Assembly: GCA_026414765.1 (NCBI GenBank)
Contig: JAOAIJ010000026.1
Coordinates: forward strand, 1-64,000
Source of the DNA: Clostridia bacterium
Lineage (GTDB): Bacteria > Bacillota > Clostridia > Acetivibrionales > DSM-27016
DNA length: 64,000 nt
Direction of reading: 5' to 3'
A model generated the notes under the pieces. It had not been told where the DNA came from, ran no database searches, and was given only the letters and a program-made list of their open reading frames with translations. Position 1 is the stretch's first letter. The number at the start of each line of letters is the position of its first letter. Below, piece by piece: positions 1 to 7,517 of the stretch. Position numbers and translations under genes: made by a program.

Positions 1-62
1 GCCCCCTTCTCTTGCTGCTTAAGAATTGCTATGATCTGCTCCTCTGTAAACCTTTTTTTCAT
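1..62 (-). CDS. IS3-family transposase OrfA, N-terminal part (runs off window)
   Basis: The first 20 residues read MKKRFTEEQIIAILKQQEKG, the start of the helix-turn-helix OrfA protein of IS3-family elements (IS2/IS1400-like). OrfA binds the element ends and is normally joined by a -1 frameshift to the DDE-domain OrfB. A strong ribosome binding site (GGGAGGAAAG) lies just upstream. The gene is cut by the left window edge, so whether it is intact is unknown. Confidence 0.8.
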   Translation of the reverse strand, partial: MKKRFTEEQIIAILKQQEKG

Positions 63-141
63 CGTTCTTTCCTCCCGGATAATATTAATTATATCATCCG
101 GACTAACTTTGTGAATGGTATCCTTTTAGGGGAGCAGGTCA
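1..141 (-). mobile_element. Left end of an IS3-family insertion sequence
   Basis: Read on the minus strand, the element begins at 141 with TGACCTGCTCCCCTAAAAGG, which has the TGACC(T)G...CCCC form typical of IS3-family ends. It runs through a short leader into the start of an orfA-type transposase and off the window edge. The leader carries an inverted repeat (ATCCGG...CCGGAT, about 78-101) just before the orfA ribosome binding site. Only one end is inside the window, so completeness and the target duplication cannot be judged. Confidence 0.75.
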
Positions 142-197
142 TTTTTGTTTTCAATATTTTTAAAGTCTATTATCTCATTAAAGTCTTAAACGAAATT

Positions 198-416
198 TTA
201 TATATTTAATATAATTTTTACATTAGGAAACCTGTTTATATCAAAATCCTCATCGTCAAATCCCATTTCAATACCGGCAATTAAGTTAATTTAATAAAAG
301 TTATTAAATTAACTCCGAAATTCTTTATTATTGCCCATATCTAAATGTTCGGAATGAGTATTACTTTCTAAATTTTCTGCAAGTATTCTTTTTAGTCCTT
401 TTTCAATGCTTTTCAT
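198..416 (-). pseudogene. Acyl/peptidyl carrier protein-like gene interrupted by a palindrome
   Basis: On the minus strand ATG at 416 opens MKSIEKGLKRILAENL, the typical helix I of an acyl or peptidyl carrier protein. After an insert, the same frame resumes with NLIAGIEMGFDDEDFDINRF and ends at 198, like carrier-protein helices II-IV (LI..IE..F...FDDED.D...F..V). Between the halves sits a 31-bp perfect palindrome carrying two in-frame TAA stops. The DSL motif with the phosphopantetheine serine is not visible, so this is read as a dead gene. It follows a phosphopantetheinyl transferase remnant, the enzyme that would have primed it, which supports the call. The family assignment is by eye. Confidence 0.5.
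284..314. repeat. Perfect 14-bp-arm AT-rich palindrome
   Basis: AGTTAATTTAATAA, a 3-base loop (AAG) and TTATTAAATTAACT form a perfect hairpin. It contains no G/C clamp and no T-run, so it is not a standard terminator. It lies inside the carrier-protein-like pseudogene and introduces the stops. Confidence 0.85.
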
Positions 417-552
417 TCACTATATTCCTTATATCAACTTTTGAAAATTCAATTCATAAAATGTTATAAACTTTCATAGTCAGCCTTAAACCATTATCAA
501 CACGGTATTTTGTCCTTAAATTACAATAGTTTTAAGCTTAATCAATCAAATT

Positions 553-900
553 TTATATTAAGTCCAAAGCAATACCAAATACTTTCTCTTTTTCCTTAAA
601 ACAACTTTGCTTCAAAGTCCAAATCATATAAAAATACTTTAAACGCATTTCATCAGGCTGATTCATTAGAGTCTCATACTCATCTCTTGAAAAAAACCTT
701 TCTGCAATCTTAAAATCAATTGGCTTCATTACTTCTACGTCTATCCCAACTGGGTTTTCATCTATTGCACAAACCACCCAACTTCCTGAATGTGAAATGT
801 TAAAATGGATTTCGCTCGGTGCTAGTAAAACAGGCTTTCCATAATCATTTGAATCGAAAACCAAATCTTTGTCTATTTTCAAAAAATAAGTTTCAAGCAT
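553..900 (-). pseudogene. 4'-phosphopantetheinyl transferase (Sfp/AcpT type), fragment
   Basis: The 115-residue frame has the core of the Sfp family: HFNISHSGSWVVCAI (substrate-binding HFNxSHS), VGIDVE (magnesium-binding GxDxE) and WTLKQSCFKE (equivalent of the W-T-x-K-E-S/A signature, with Gln and Cys replacing the usual Glu and Ser/Ala). Family members are about 220 residues. Here some 70-90 N-terminal residues are missing, with a stop codon directly before the ATG, and the region after ..GIALDLI is also gone. It would transfer 4'-phosphopantetheine from CoA to a carrier protein; the adjacent remnant at 198-416 fits as its lost partner. Almost certainly non-functional. Confidence 0.75.
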
Positions 901-1283
901 TTACCATTCCTATATCCACTAAAGTTGTTATTCTCTTCACACAGCTACTATATCACATTTATAGTCCAGTCTACAGTATTTTTAAAAATATGCAGAGCTG
1001 CCTCCTAAATGACTATTGACAATGTCTGGGATAGCTCATATAATTTGAGTGATACAGTTTTTTGTAATCGTCAAATTCGAAAGGAGATGTTTTGATGTCT
1101 GTAAAAAGTGCTGAGGTGGTATTTAGCTAATTTAATATTGGCACAGGTACGCAAGATGGCCTTTAGCAATTGTGGAATGAAGTTTCTTGAAAGGACATCA
1201 TTTCCTCTGTAATAAGGTTATGTCTATGTTGCCTTTGCAGCTTCTTTCGAGCAACCTGAATCGTGTATAAGTCAGATATTCGG

Positions 1284-1307
1284 CACGCATTGGTAGCGTG
1301 TTTTTTT
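1284..1307 (+). terminator. Rho-independent terminator-like hairpin
   Basis: CACGC, a 7-base loop, GCGTG and seven T residues. No intact gene lies directly upstream, so it may terminate a leader RNA or be left from a lost gene. Confidence 0.6.
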
Positions 1308-1351
1308 ATTGCCTATGAAAGTTTGATTTTATTGTATATTTGTTTATTAAC

Positions 1352-1380
1352 CCGCAGGTGGTCGTCCTCTGCGGTATTTT
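1352..1380 (+). terminator. Second terminator-like hairpin
   Basis: CCGCAG and CTGCGG enclose an 11-base loop and are followed by TATTTTTA. It is the second such hairpin within 100 bases and also has no intact gene before it. Confidence 0.5.
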
Positions 1381-1588
1381 TATATGCTTTTTCGGGTTGT
1401 GTAATCTCCAAATCAAGAATCAGGAAGAGTGATGCTTATGATTAAGATAAAAGTATTTATTAATAATTTGGTGAGATGCGGGACGGGTGGTTGACAAACC
1501 TTAGAGCCGGGCTACGTGACAATGAAGCTGAAAACAAAAAGAGGCTAGGACAGGAAGAAAACTAATTTATAAAGGATGGATTAAAGAG

Positions 1589-2644
1589 ATGAATATAAAA
1601 GATTATGGATGGGATGAATATTTTGAAGGGGAGTGGAATCAAAGATGTACTGAAGGTCTGTTTCCTGGAAGAATAGTGGCAGACTATGGACAGAAGCTTC
1701 GTGTGGCTGCCGGATCAGGGGAATTTCTCGTAAGCAGGCCGGTCAGAAAGCTTGATAATGATTCACAAATTGCGGTCGGTGATTGGGTTGCATTGGAATA
1801 CTCTGCAGAAACTCAGTCAACAAGTATTCGTATTGTCTTAACAAGGAAAACAAAGTTTTCAAGGGCTGCAGCGGGAATTGAAATAAAAGAGCAGATTGTT
1901 GCATCAAATGTAGATACGGTGTTTCTAATTCAGTCGTTGAACAGGGATTTCAACATGAGAAGGCTGGAAAGATACCTGATAGCAGCTTGGGAAAGTGGTG
2001 CAGTACCGGTTGTTGTGCTGACAAAGGCAGATTGCTGTGATGATGTAGCTGATAAAATGGCGGCTGTATATGCAACTGCTCCAGGGGTGGAAGTTCATGC
2101 CATCAGCTGTGTAACCGGAGAAGGAATCGAAAAGATAAGAAAATTCTTTATTCAGGGAAAAACTGTAGCTCTGCTTGGTTCTTCAGGTGTTGGCAAATCG
2201 ACATTGGTTAATACCCTGGCAGGGAAAGAGCTTCTAAAAACCCAGGGAATCCGGGAGGATGACAGCAAGGGAAGACATACTACCACTCATAGGGAACTTC
2301 TGCTTTTGCCGGAGGGAGGATTGATATTGGATACACCGGGAATGCGTGCGTTATTGCTATGGGAGGCTGATACCGGTATGGAGGTAATGTTTGGAGATGT
2401 AGAGGAGCTCACAAAAAAGTGCCGTTTCTATGACTGCAAACATCAGAGTGAGCCGGGATGTGCTGTAAGAAAAGCACTTGATACTGGAGAGTTGGAACTG
2501 AAAAAGTGGGAAAGTTGGCTGAAACTGCAAAAGGAGCTGGCACATCTTGAAGCCAAAAAGGAAGGCAAGGTGCGGCTTCAGGAAAAGCAATGGGGCAAGC
2601 AGATTGCAAAATTTCAAAAGGAATTTTATAAGGGAAGGAAGTAG
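1589..2644 (+). CDS. rsgA: Ribosome small-subunit-dependent GTPase A
   Basis: This is a circularly permuted GTPase that helps late maturation of the 30S subunit. In order: an OB-fold N-terminal domain (to about residue 100), the G4 motif TKAD, then G1 GSSGVGKST, the switch/G2 region GRHTTTHRELL and G3 DTPG, followed by a C-terminal zinc-binding segment CRFYDCKHQSEPGC and a basic helical tail. The permuted G4-G1-G3 order is diagnostic of RsgA/YjeQ. Length (351) is normal. Clostridia often carry two paralogues; this long-tailed form resembles the accessory copy. It ends just before a hairpin terminator and appears monocistronic. Confidence 0.93.
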   Translation: MNIKDYGWDEYFEGEWNQRCTEGLFPGRIVADYGQKLRVAAGSGEFLVSRPVRKLDNDSQIAVGDWVALEYSAETQSTSIRIVLTRKTKFSRAAAGIEIKEQIVASNVDTVFLIQSLNRDFNMRRLERYLIAAWESGAVPVVVLTKADCCDDVADKMAAVYATAPGVEVHAISCVTGEGIEKIRKFFIQGKTVALLGSSGVGKSTLVNTLAGKELLKTQGIREDDSKGRHTTTHRELLLLPEGGLILDTPGMRALLLWEADTGMEVMFGDVEELTKKCRFYDCKHQSEPGCAVRKALDTGELELKKWESWLKLQKELAHLEAKKEGKVRLQEKQWGKQIAKFQKEFYKGRK

Positions 2645-2724
2645 ATGGGTGTTAAGCAACTCATCTTCCAGCAAAAGAAATTATTATTCCGGGTGGAAAG
2701 CTGAAAGTGGATAATATATAATGG

Positions 2725-2759
2725 GTGGTACATGGAAAGTTCTTCTATGTACCACTTTT
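2725..2759 (+). terminator. Terminator after rsgA
   Basis: GTGGTACAT and ATGTACCAC form a 9-bp stem followed by TTTTCC. Confidence 0.7.
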
Positions 2760-2925
2760 CCTTATGGAGGCGGTTCAGACTGAAAAAGCTCTTCGATAGA
2801 TATAAGTCTCAGGACAAAGTCTCATTTGAAAATAAAACAGAAGCGTACATTGGCGAGGTTTAGTGACAAAGCATTGTAAAGCGGGCGCAATGACAACAAA
2901 CAGATGTATGGAGGTATAATATATT

Positions 2926-3585
2926 ATGGATTTTACATCTAAAAAAACAATTCTTTTTGATCTGGACGGGACAATAACGGACTCGGGTGAAGGGATAATA
3001 AATTCTCTGAAGTATACCCTGAAAGCCTATGGAATAAATGACTATGATGAGAATAAACTATATAAATTCCTTGGGCCGCCATTGACAGAGTCCTTCATGG
3101 AGATACTCGGTTTTGATGAATTAAAGGCTCTTGAGGCTGTTGAAAAGTACAGGGAGTACTTCAGAGACATTGGTATTTTTGAAAACAAACTATACAATGG
3201 TATTGAATCATTGCTAAAAAGCCTTGTAGCAGACGGGAGGAAAATAATTCTTGCCACATCAAAAGCTGAAGTATTTGCTGTAAGGATTCTTGAGCATTTT
3301 AATATTTCTCAGTATTTTTTTGTAGCGGCGGGAAGTGAGCTGGATGGAACACGGATAAAAAAGAGTGAAGTTATACGCTATGCTCTGGATAAGGCCGGAA
3401 TAGTGGATCTTGGTAATGCAGTAATGGTTGGGGACCGCATGCATGATGTTATCGGCGCAAGGGAAACAGGTATAGATTCCATTGGAGTGTTATACGGCTA
3501 TGGGAACTATGAAGAGCTTAATAATGCAGGGGCTTCATTAATAGTTGAAACAATAGATGAGTTGCGGAAAAGTTTGATTGGTTGA
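2926..3585 (+). CDS. HAD-superfamily phosphatase, phosphoglycolate-phosphatase-like
   Basis: HAD motif I is FDLDGTITDS (nucleophile Asp and acid/base Asp) near residue 12. A helical cap follows at about 20-90 (FLGPPLTESF is typical of the Gph/PpaX branch). Motif II lies in ILATSK, motif III is the Lys in IKKSEVI and motif IV is MVGDRMHDVIGA. At 219 residues it is a standard soluble phosphatase of the phosphoglycolate/pyrophosphatase type; the true substrate cannot be told from sequence. A ribosome binding site (GGAGG) sits 11 bases before ATG 2926. It is followed by an acetyltransferase on the same strand after about 50 bases, possibly co-transcribed. Confidence 0.85.
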   Translation: MDFTSKKTILFDLDGTITDSGEGIINSLKYTLKAYGINDYDENKLYKFLGPPLTESFMEILGFDELKALEAVEKYREYFRDIGIFENKLYNGIESLLKSLVADGRKIILATSKAEVFAVRILEHFNISQYFFVAAGSELDGTRIKKSEVIRYALDKAGIVDLGNAVMVGDRMHDVIGARETGIDSIGVLYGYGNYEELNNAGASLIVETIDELRKSLIG

Positions 3586-3636
3586 ATAAAGTGGCACCAT
3601 AGATTAAGGCAACAGCCTTTCAGGAGGAATAAACGA

Positions 3637-4116
3637 GTGAGCAGTAACGTGAATATAAGAAAATGTGACCATACTGATTTAGACATTCTTATTAAAATGA
3701 GGCTGGAATTTTTGAAGGAAGCCGGGCATGTGAAAGATGGTGAAGATGTGAGCGTCCTACATAGCAAGCTTCATGGATACATAACAATGCACCTTAATAA
3801 TGATTTGCATTTTTGGCTTGCAGAAATAGAGAATGAAACTGTAGCAGCAGGTGCTGTCAGCATATGGGATAAACTGCCGGTGAACGCAGGAAAGGGCAGC
3901 AGCTTTAAAATTGCATATTTCTCAAATATGTACACCAAACCTGGGTATAGAAAAAAGGGAATTGCCTCAGACATTATGAAACGAATAATTCAGTTCCTAA
4001 AAGAGGAAGGAATTCAGAAGGCTATGCTGCATGCCTTGGAAGACGGGAAAGGAATCTATAAAAATTTTGGCTTTTCCTCAAAGGAGAACCTTATGGAAAT
4101 GGATATCTATGGATAA
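3637..4116 (+). CDS. GNAT-family N-acetyltransferase
   Basis: A 159-residue protein starting at GTG behind AGGAGG. The acetyl-CoA-binding signature is near residue 105-115 (YTKPGYRKKGIASDIM, the R/Q-x-x-G-x-A/G loop of motif A), and the C-terminal KNFGFSSKENLMEM matches the usual Y..FGF motif B. The acceptor substrate is unknown; small amines or antibiotics are typical in the family. Confidence 0.85.
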   Translation: MSSNVNIRKCDHTDLDILIKMRLEFLKEAGHVKDGEDVSVLHSKLHGYITMHLNNDLHFWLAEIENETVAAGAVSIWDKLPVNAGKGSSFKIAYFSNMYTKPGYRKKGIASDIMKRIIQFLKEEGIQKAMLHALEDGKGIYKNFGFSSKENLMEMDIYG

Positions 4117-4222
4117 ATGTATTGTGGAAAGGAAAATTAACTGGACATATAAAAGCACAAGATGACAGGAATAAATTATGCAGCCATGCTACTATTGATA
4201 TAACAGGAAGGAGGAAAATACT

Positions 4223-5077
4223 TTGGATTGGCTAAAACGTATGAAAGATGCGGTGGACTATATGGAGGAGCATATGGAGGAGCCTTTTGACGTGTCTGTT
4301 GCTGCGAAAGTTGCACTATCTTCTACTTTTCACTTTCAAAGGATGTTTCATATGCTTACAGGCAACGCTGTTGCCGAATATGTCCGTAAAAGAAAACTGA
4401 CGTTGGCGGCTCAGGAGCTTTCAACTTCAAAAGCTAAAGTAATTGATATTGCCTTTAAATACGGATATGATACACCGGAGTCCTTTTCCAAAGCGTTTCG
4501 TAGATTGCACGGTATAAGCCCTTCGGCTGCGCGCGAGCCGGGTGCAAACCTGAAAGCAATTCCACGGATTTCCTTCCACCTATCATTGAAAGGAGATAAA
4601 GATATGGACTATAAAGTTATAGAAAAAGAAGCATTTCAGGTTGTCGGCAAAAGTATTGAAGTTTCAACGAAGGATGGAGAAAACTTTAAGAATATTCCTT
4701 TATTTTGGAAAGAGTCCTGTGAAAACGGATTCACGGAAAAACTTGAAAAGATTTCTGGGACACTCGGTATACTAGGAGTCTGCTGGAATGATTATGATGG
4801 TGAAAAGTTTACGTATATTATTGCAGTTGAAAAGCCTGGGGAATGCGTACAAGATACCAGGGAATATGAGATACCTGCTTCAAAATGGGCAGTATTTGAA
4901 TCAGTCGGACCAATGCCGGACGCCATACAGAATGTGATACAAAGGATATATTCAGAGTGGTTTCCGTCAACGGGATATGAACATGCTGATGCACCTGACC
5001 TTGAAGTCTATTATCCGGGAGATGCAAGTTCAGATAACTATAGATGTGAGGTATGGATACCAATTACTAAAAAATAG
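4223..5077 (+). CDS. AraC-family regulator with C-terminal GyrI-like effector domain
   Basis: It starts at TTG behind GGAAGGAGG. Residues about 5-105 form the double helix-turn-helix of AraC/XylS regulators (FHFQRMFHMLTG, IAFKYGYDTPESFSKAFRRLHG). Residues about 130-284 match the GyrI-like/effector-binding domain (YKVIEKEAFQVVGKSIEVST.., ASKWAVFESVG, W.P.TGYEHADAPDLEVY), which binds small hydrophobic or cationic drugs in BmrR and Rob-type proteins. It is likely a drug- or stress-responsive activator. No efflux gene lies next to it, so targets are unknown. A weak hairpin follows the stop. Confidence 0.88.
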   Translation: MDWLKRMKDAVDYMEEHMEEPFDVSVAAKVALSSTFHFQRMFHMLTGNAVAEYVRKRKLTLAAQELSTSKAKVIDIAFKYGYDTPESFSKAFRRLHGISPSAAREPGANLKAIPRISFHLSLKGDKDMDYKVIEKEAFQVVGKSIEVSTKDGENFKNIPLFWKESCENGFTEKLEKISGTLGILGVCWNDYDGEKFTYIIAVEKPGECVQDTREYEIPASKWAVFESVGPMPDAIQNVIQRIYSEWFPSTGYEHADAPDLEVYYPGDASSDNYRCEVWIPITKK

Positions 5078-5330
5078 GAAGGCTTCCCTCCGTATTATAT
5101 AGCGGAAGGTTTATTTAGAGCATATTCCATGCGAGAAATCCTTCATAAACTATTGACAATGTTGAAGAGTTATGTAAAAATATTTCAAAAGGTGAGTATG
5201 TATAAAAGCAGTGTTGCTTGAGCTGCATAGAGGCTTTGTGTTATACCGTTTTAGCCTTACACGTGGAATAACTATGACAGGGAAGGTTCTTAGCTTAGAG
5301 GATTAACCTGTGTGGAGTGCATCATTTAGT

Positions 5331-5376
5331 AATCCGCGGAGTCACATGATTTGTGATTCTGCGGATTTTTATATAT
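5331..5376 (+). terminator. Strong terminator hairpin
   Basis: AATCCGCGGAGTCACA pairs with TGTGATTCTGCGGATT (two G-U pairs) around a short loop and is followed by TTTTATATATTTT. It lies between the AraC gene and the Nif3-like remnant. The 250 bases before it hold no gene, so it may end a small RNA or a lost gene. Confidence 0.75.
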
Positions 5377-5399
5377 TTTGGAGGTGGATATATGAATGC

Positions 5400-5728
5400 T
5401 GTGTTACCGGCGGTGGGATGATGACAAATGACATTAAGCTTGCGCATGATTTGGGTTGTGACACCTATATCACAGGAGAAAAATTCTCTATACGGTTCAA
5501 TACGCAAAGTATATCGGAACAAACCTTATTGTAGGCAGTCATACAAATACGGAAATTCCAGGAGTTCATACTTTGGCTGAAATGGCAAAAAACCAATTTC
5601 CTGAAATAGAGATTGTCAGGCTGCAAGAAAATCTGGAAGAGTATGTGATAAAGTTGGGTTACAAAAGATATAAGATTGAAAGAGTCACCGATGATTTACA
5701 GTTTGTTTATTTGGAAAAGAAAGTATAG
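5400..5728 (+). pseudogene. Nif3/YqfO-like metal-binding protein, C-terminal remnant with frameshift
   Basis: Reads CVTGGGMMTNDIKLAHDLGC then DTYITGEK, matching the C-terminal domain of Nif3/GTP-cyclohydrolase-I type 2-like proteins. After a frameshift near 5,484-5,491 it continues YAKYIGTNLIVGSHTNTEIP in a second frame, ending ..FVYLEKKV at 5728. The N-terminal metal-binding half is absent. The two frames abut at a family-conserved region, so the frameshift is real decay or, less likely, a sequencing error. Confidence 0.7.
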
Positions 5729-5737
5729 GTATAGAAA

Positions 5738-5890
5738 ATGGAAAGAATGGATAAGATTAAAAACCACTTTGAAGAGGAAGCAGGGCAGTATGATGGGATT
5801 ATAAAGAATCTTATTCCTTGTGATAATTTATATGTTTCAGAAATGCTTCAAAAGGGGGAGATATCCGGATGTATAAGATTGGATTTATAG
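5738..5890 (+). pseudogene. SAM-dependent methyltransferase, N-terminal stub
   Basis: A 50-residue frame opens MERMDKIKNHFEEEAGQYDG and continues IIKNLIP, the usual start of a class I SAM methyltransferase of the kind often found in clostridia. The rest of the protein, including the SAM-binding glycine loop, is missing, and the frame runs out inside the start of the next gene. It points to a deletion that joined this stub to the ProC-like gene. Confidence 0.5.
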
Positions 5891-6699
5891 GTTTTGGGAG
5901 TATGGGCAGCATGCTGATAAAAGGTTTTATCAATTCCGGACAGATAAACCAGGACGGGATAATTGTCACAAGAAAAGATAAGAGCAGGTTGGGTGAAATA
6001 AAAGATACTTGGCCTAACGTTGAAATTGCCCAGGAAGTTATTGAAGTAGTGAAGAAAGCCCATTGCATATTTATTTGTGCAAAGCCCATGGAATATAAAG
6101 GTATTCTTGATGAGATCAAGTCACATATTCTCCCTGATCACCACATAATCTCCATTGCAGGTTCCATAGAGCTTGAAAGTATGGAAAGAATAATTAATTG
6201 CAAAATTACGAAAGTGATGCCAACAATTATCTCGGAAGTGAATGAAGGGATATCTCTGGTTTGTCATAACAGCAAGGTCACTTATAAAGATGCAGACTTG
6301 ATAGAATCATTAGTCGGAAGTATAGGCAATATACGGAGGATTAGTGAAAAGGATTTTGAGTTTGCATCTGAACTCACCAGCTGCGGACCAGGATTGCTTG
6401 CTGCAGTTTTTCAAGAGTTTGTCGAAGCGGGCTTAAGGCATGCCAATAGCATGAAAAAAGAGGATATCGAAGAAATGGTGCTGAAAACAGCTTATGGAAC
6501 AGCGAAGTTAATGCTGGAAAAAAACATGAACTTTGGAGATGTTATTTCGAGAGTGGCAACTAAAGGTGGAATAACGGAGGAGGGAGTCAAAGTAATAAAA
6601 GGCGTTATGCCGCAAGTGTTTGATGAAATGTTTGAACAGACTATGATTAAGCGTAAAATAGTCAGTCAAAAGGTTTGTAGGGAATTTGGAAGTATATAG
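5869..6699 (+). CDS. Pyrroline-5-carboxylate reductase-family protein (ProC-like)
   Basis: The N-terminal Rossmann fold starts GFIGFGSMGSMLIKGF (GxGxMGxA/S) and NADP-site residues follow (VTRKDKSRL). The C-terminal dimer domain has the family signature region with ELTSCGPGLLAAVFQEFVEA and ATKGGITEEGV. At 276 residues it fits ProC (EC 1.5.1.2, last step of proline synthesis), but the family also includes ComER-like proteins, and several signature positions (usual DAVTALSGSGPAY) differ here. A biosynthetic role is therefore uncertain. A ribosome binding site AAAGGGGGAGAT precedes ATG 5869. Confidence 0.75.
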   Translation: MYKIGFIGFGSMGSMLIKGFINSGQINQDGIIVTRKDKSRLGEIKDTWPNVEIAQEVIEVVKKAHCIFICAKPMEYKGILDEIKSHILPDHHIISIAGSIELESMERIINCKITKVMPTIISEVNEGISLVCHNSKVTYKDADLIESLVGSIGNIRRISEKDFEFASELTSCGPGLLAAVFQEFVEAGLRHANSMKKEDIEEMVLKTAYGTAKLMLEKNMNFGDVISRVATKGGITEEGVKVIKGVMPQVFDEMFEQTMIKRKIVSQKVCREFGSI

Positions 6700-6766
6700 A
6701 TTTTTGTCTAGGAATACAGCCTTCAGAAAGATGGCTTTAGTATATTTTTTTGTATATGGGTTTATT

Positions 6767-6795
6767 TTGCATTATGTAGCAGCATACTTTATAAT
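6767..6795 (+). promoter_or_regulatory. SigA-type promoter
   Basis: TTGCAT, 17-base spacer, TATAAT, placed about 36 bases before the zinc-ribbon gene. Confidence 0.6.
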
Positions 6796-6831
6796 ATAAA
6801 GAAAACATCATATATTGCAGGAGGTTTCGTT

Positions 6832-7101
6832 ATGGATTGTCCTATTTGTCACGTAAAACTCCAGATGTCCGACCGCCAGGGTATTGAGATTGATTACTGC
6901 CCGCAATGCCGTGGGATATGGCTTGATCGTGGTGAGCTTGATAAGATAATAGAAAGGTCTCAGACTGATTTCAGTACATACGGGCAAAGGAATGAATACA
7001 GGGAAGAATATAAGCCGCACGACCAATATGGGGGATACGATTACAGGTATAAGAAACATAAGAAAAAATCATTTTTAGAAGATATTTTTGATTTTGATTA
7101 A
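6832..7101 (+). CDS. Small zinc-ribbon protein (TFIIB-type zinc finger, zf-TFIIB family)
   Basis: An 89-residue protein with MDCPICHVKLQ and YCPQCRGIWLDRGELDKII, two CxxC pairs spaced as in the widespread zf-TFIIB family. The CRGIWLDRGEL segment is the family hallmark. The C-terminal half is charged and Tyr-rich (KPHDQYGGYDYRYKKHKKKS), suggesting a flexible or nucleic-acid-contacting tail. Biochemical function is unknown. AGGAGG precedes the ATG. Confidence 0.8.
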   Translation: MDCPICHVKLQMSDRQGIEIDYCPQCRGIWLDRGELDKIIERSQTDFSTYGQRNEYREEYKPHDQYGGYDYRYKKHKKKSFLEDIFDFD

Positions 7102-7105
7102 CGCT

Positions 7106-7444
7106 ATGAATATACAAATTTTTGGTGCAAAAAAGTGTTTTGATACACAAAAGGCTGAAAGGTATTTTAAAGAAAGGAAAATAAAATACCAATATGTCGA
7201 TATACACAAATACGGTCTTAGCAAAGGTGAATTTGAAAGTGTAAAAGCAGCCGTAGGTCTGAAAGATTTGATCGATACCGGTGCCAAAGAATATAAGACG
7301 CTGAACATGCAAAACCTGGGGATGGGAAGTGTGGCAGCAGAGACCCTTTTTAAGAATCCGAGATTATATAAAACCCCCATAGTACGCAATGGAAAACTTG
7401 CCACAGCCGGATTTCACCCCGATATCTGGAAAGTCTGGGATTAA
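7106..7444 (+). CDS. ArsC/Spx-family thioredoxin-fold protein
   Basis: Starts MNIQIFGAKKCFDTQKAERY: the thioredoxin-fold N-terminus of the arsenate-reductase (ArsC)/Spx family, with a single Cys rather than the redox CxxC of Spx. It ends with TPIVRNGKLATAGFHPDIW, matching the family's RP-x-V-x-x-x-x-x-x-G C-terminal motif. ATG 7106 is preferred because an upstream TTG (7088) overlaps the preceding gene and adds non-family residues. At 112 residues it is family length. Likely a thiol-dependent reductase or regulatory adaptor of unknown partner. Confidence 0.82.
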   Translation: MNIQIFGAKKCFDTQKAERYFKERKIKYQYVDIHKYGLSKGEFESVKAAVGLKDLIDTGAKEYKTLNMQNLGMGSVAAETLFKNPRLYKTPIVRNGKLATAGFHPDIWKVWD

Positions 7445-7474
7445 AGCTATTTGCTCATATATTTGGAAATGAAT

Positions 7475-7505
7475 AAAAAGCATCTGCTTATTGCGGATGC
7501 TTTTT
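7475..7505. terminator. Bidirectional terminator
   Basis: AAAAAGCATCTGC and GCGGATGCTTTTT form a 13-bp stem with A and T runs on the two sides. It lies between two convergent genes and can serve both. Confidence 0.88.
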
Positions 7506-7517
7506 AGGGGTATTCAA

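Larger units (their letters stand above)
901..1588. other. Gene-poor decayed stretch
   Basis: No recognisable gene is present. There is an 11-codon frame at 1095 (MSVKSAEVVFS) with a good ribosome binding site that stops at once. A 30-codon frame from ATG 1476 to stop at about 1566 (starting MRDGWLTNLRAGLRDNEAEN) might be the tail of something lost. Two hairpins followed by T-runs are listed separately. The picture fits a decayed gene upstream of rsgA. Confidence 0.5.

Noticed and set aside
5140-5330. Possible T-box or other riboswitch before the strong hairpin at 5331-5376
   Set aside because: The T-box sequence (AGGGTGGNACCGCG-like) is absent and the gene after the hairpin is a dead fragment, so only the terminator is reported.
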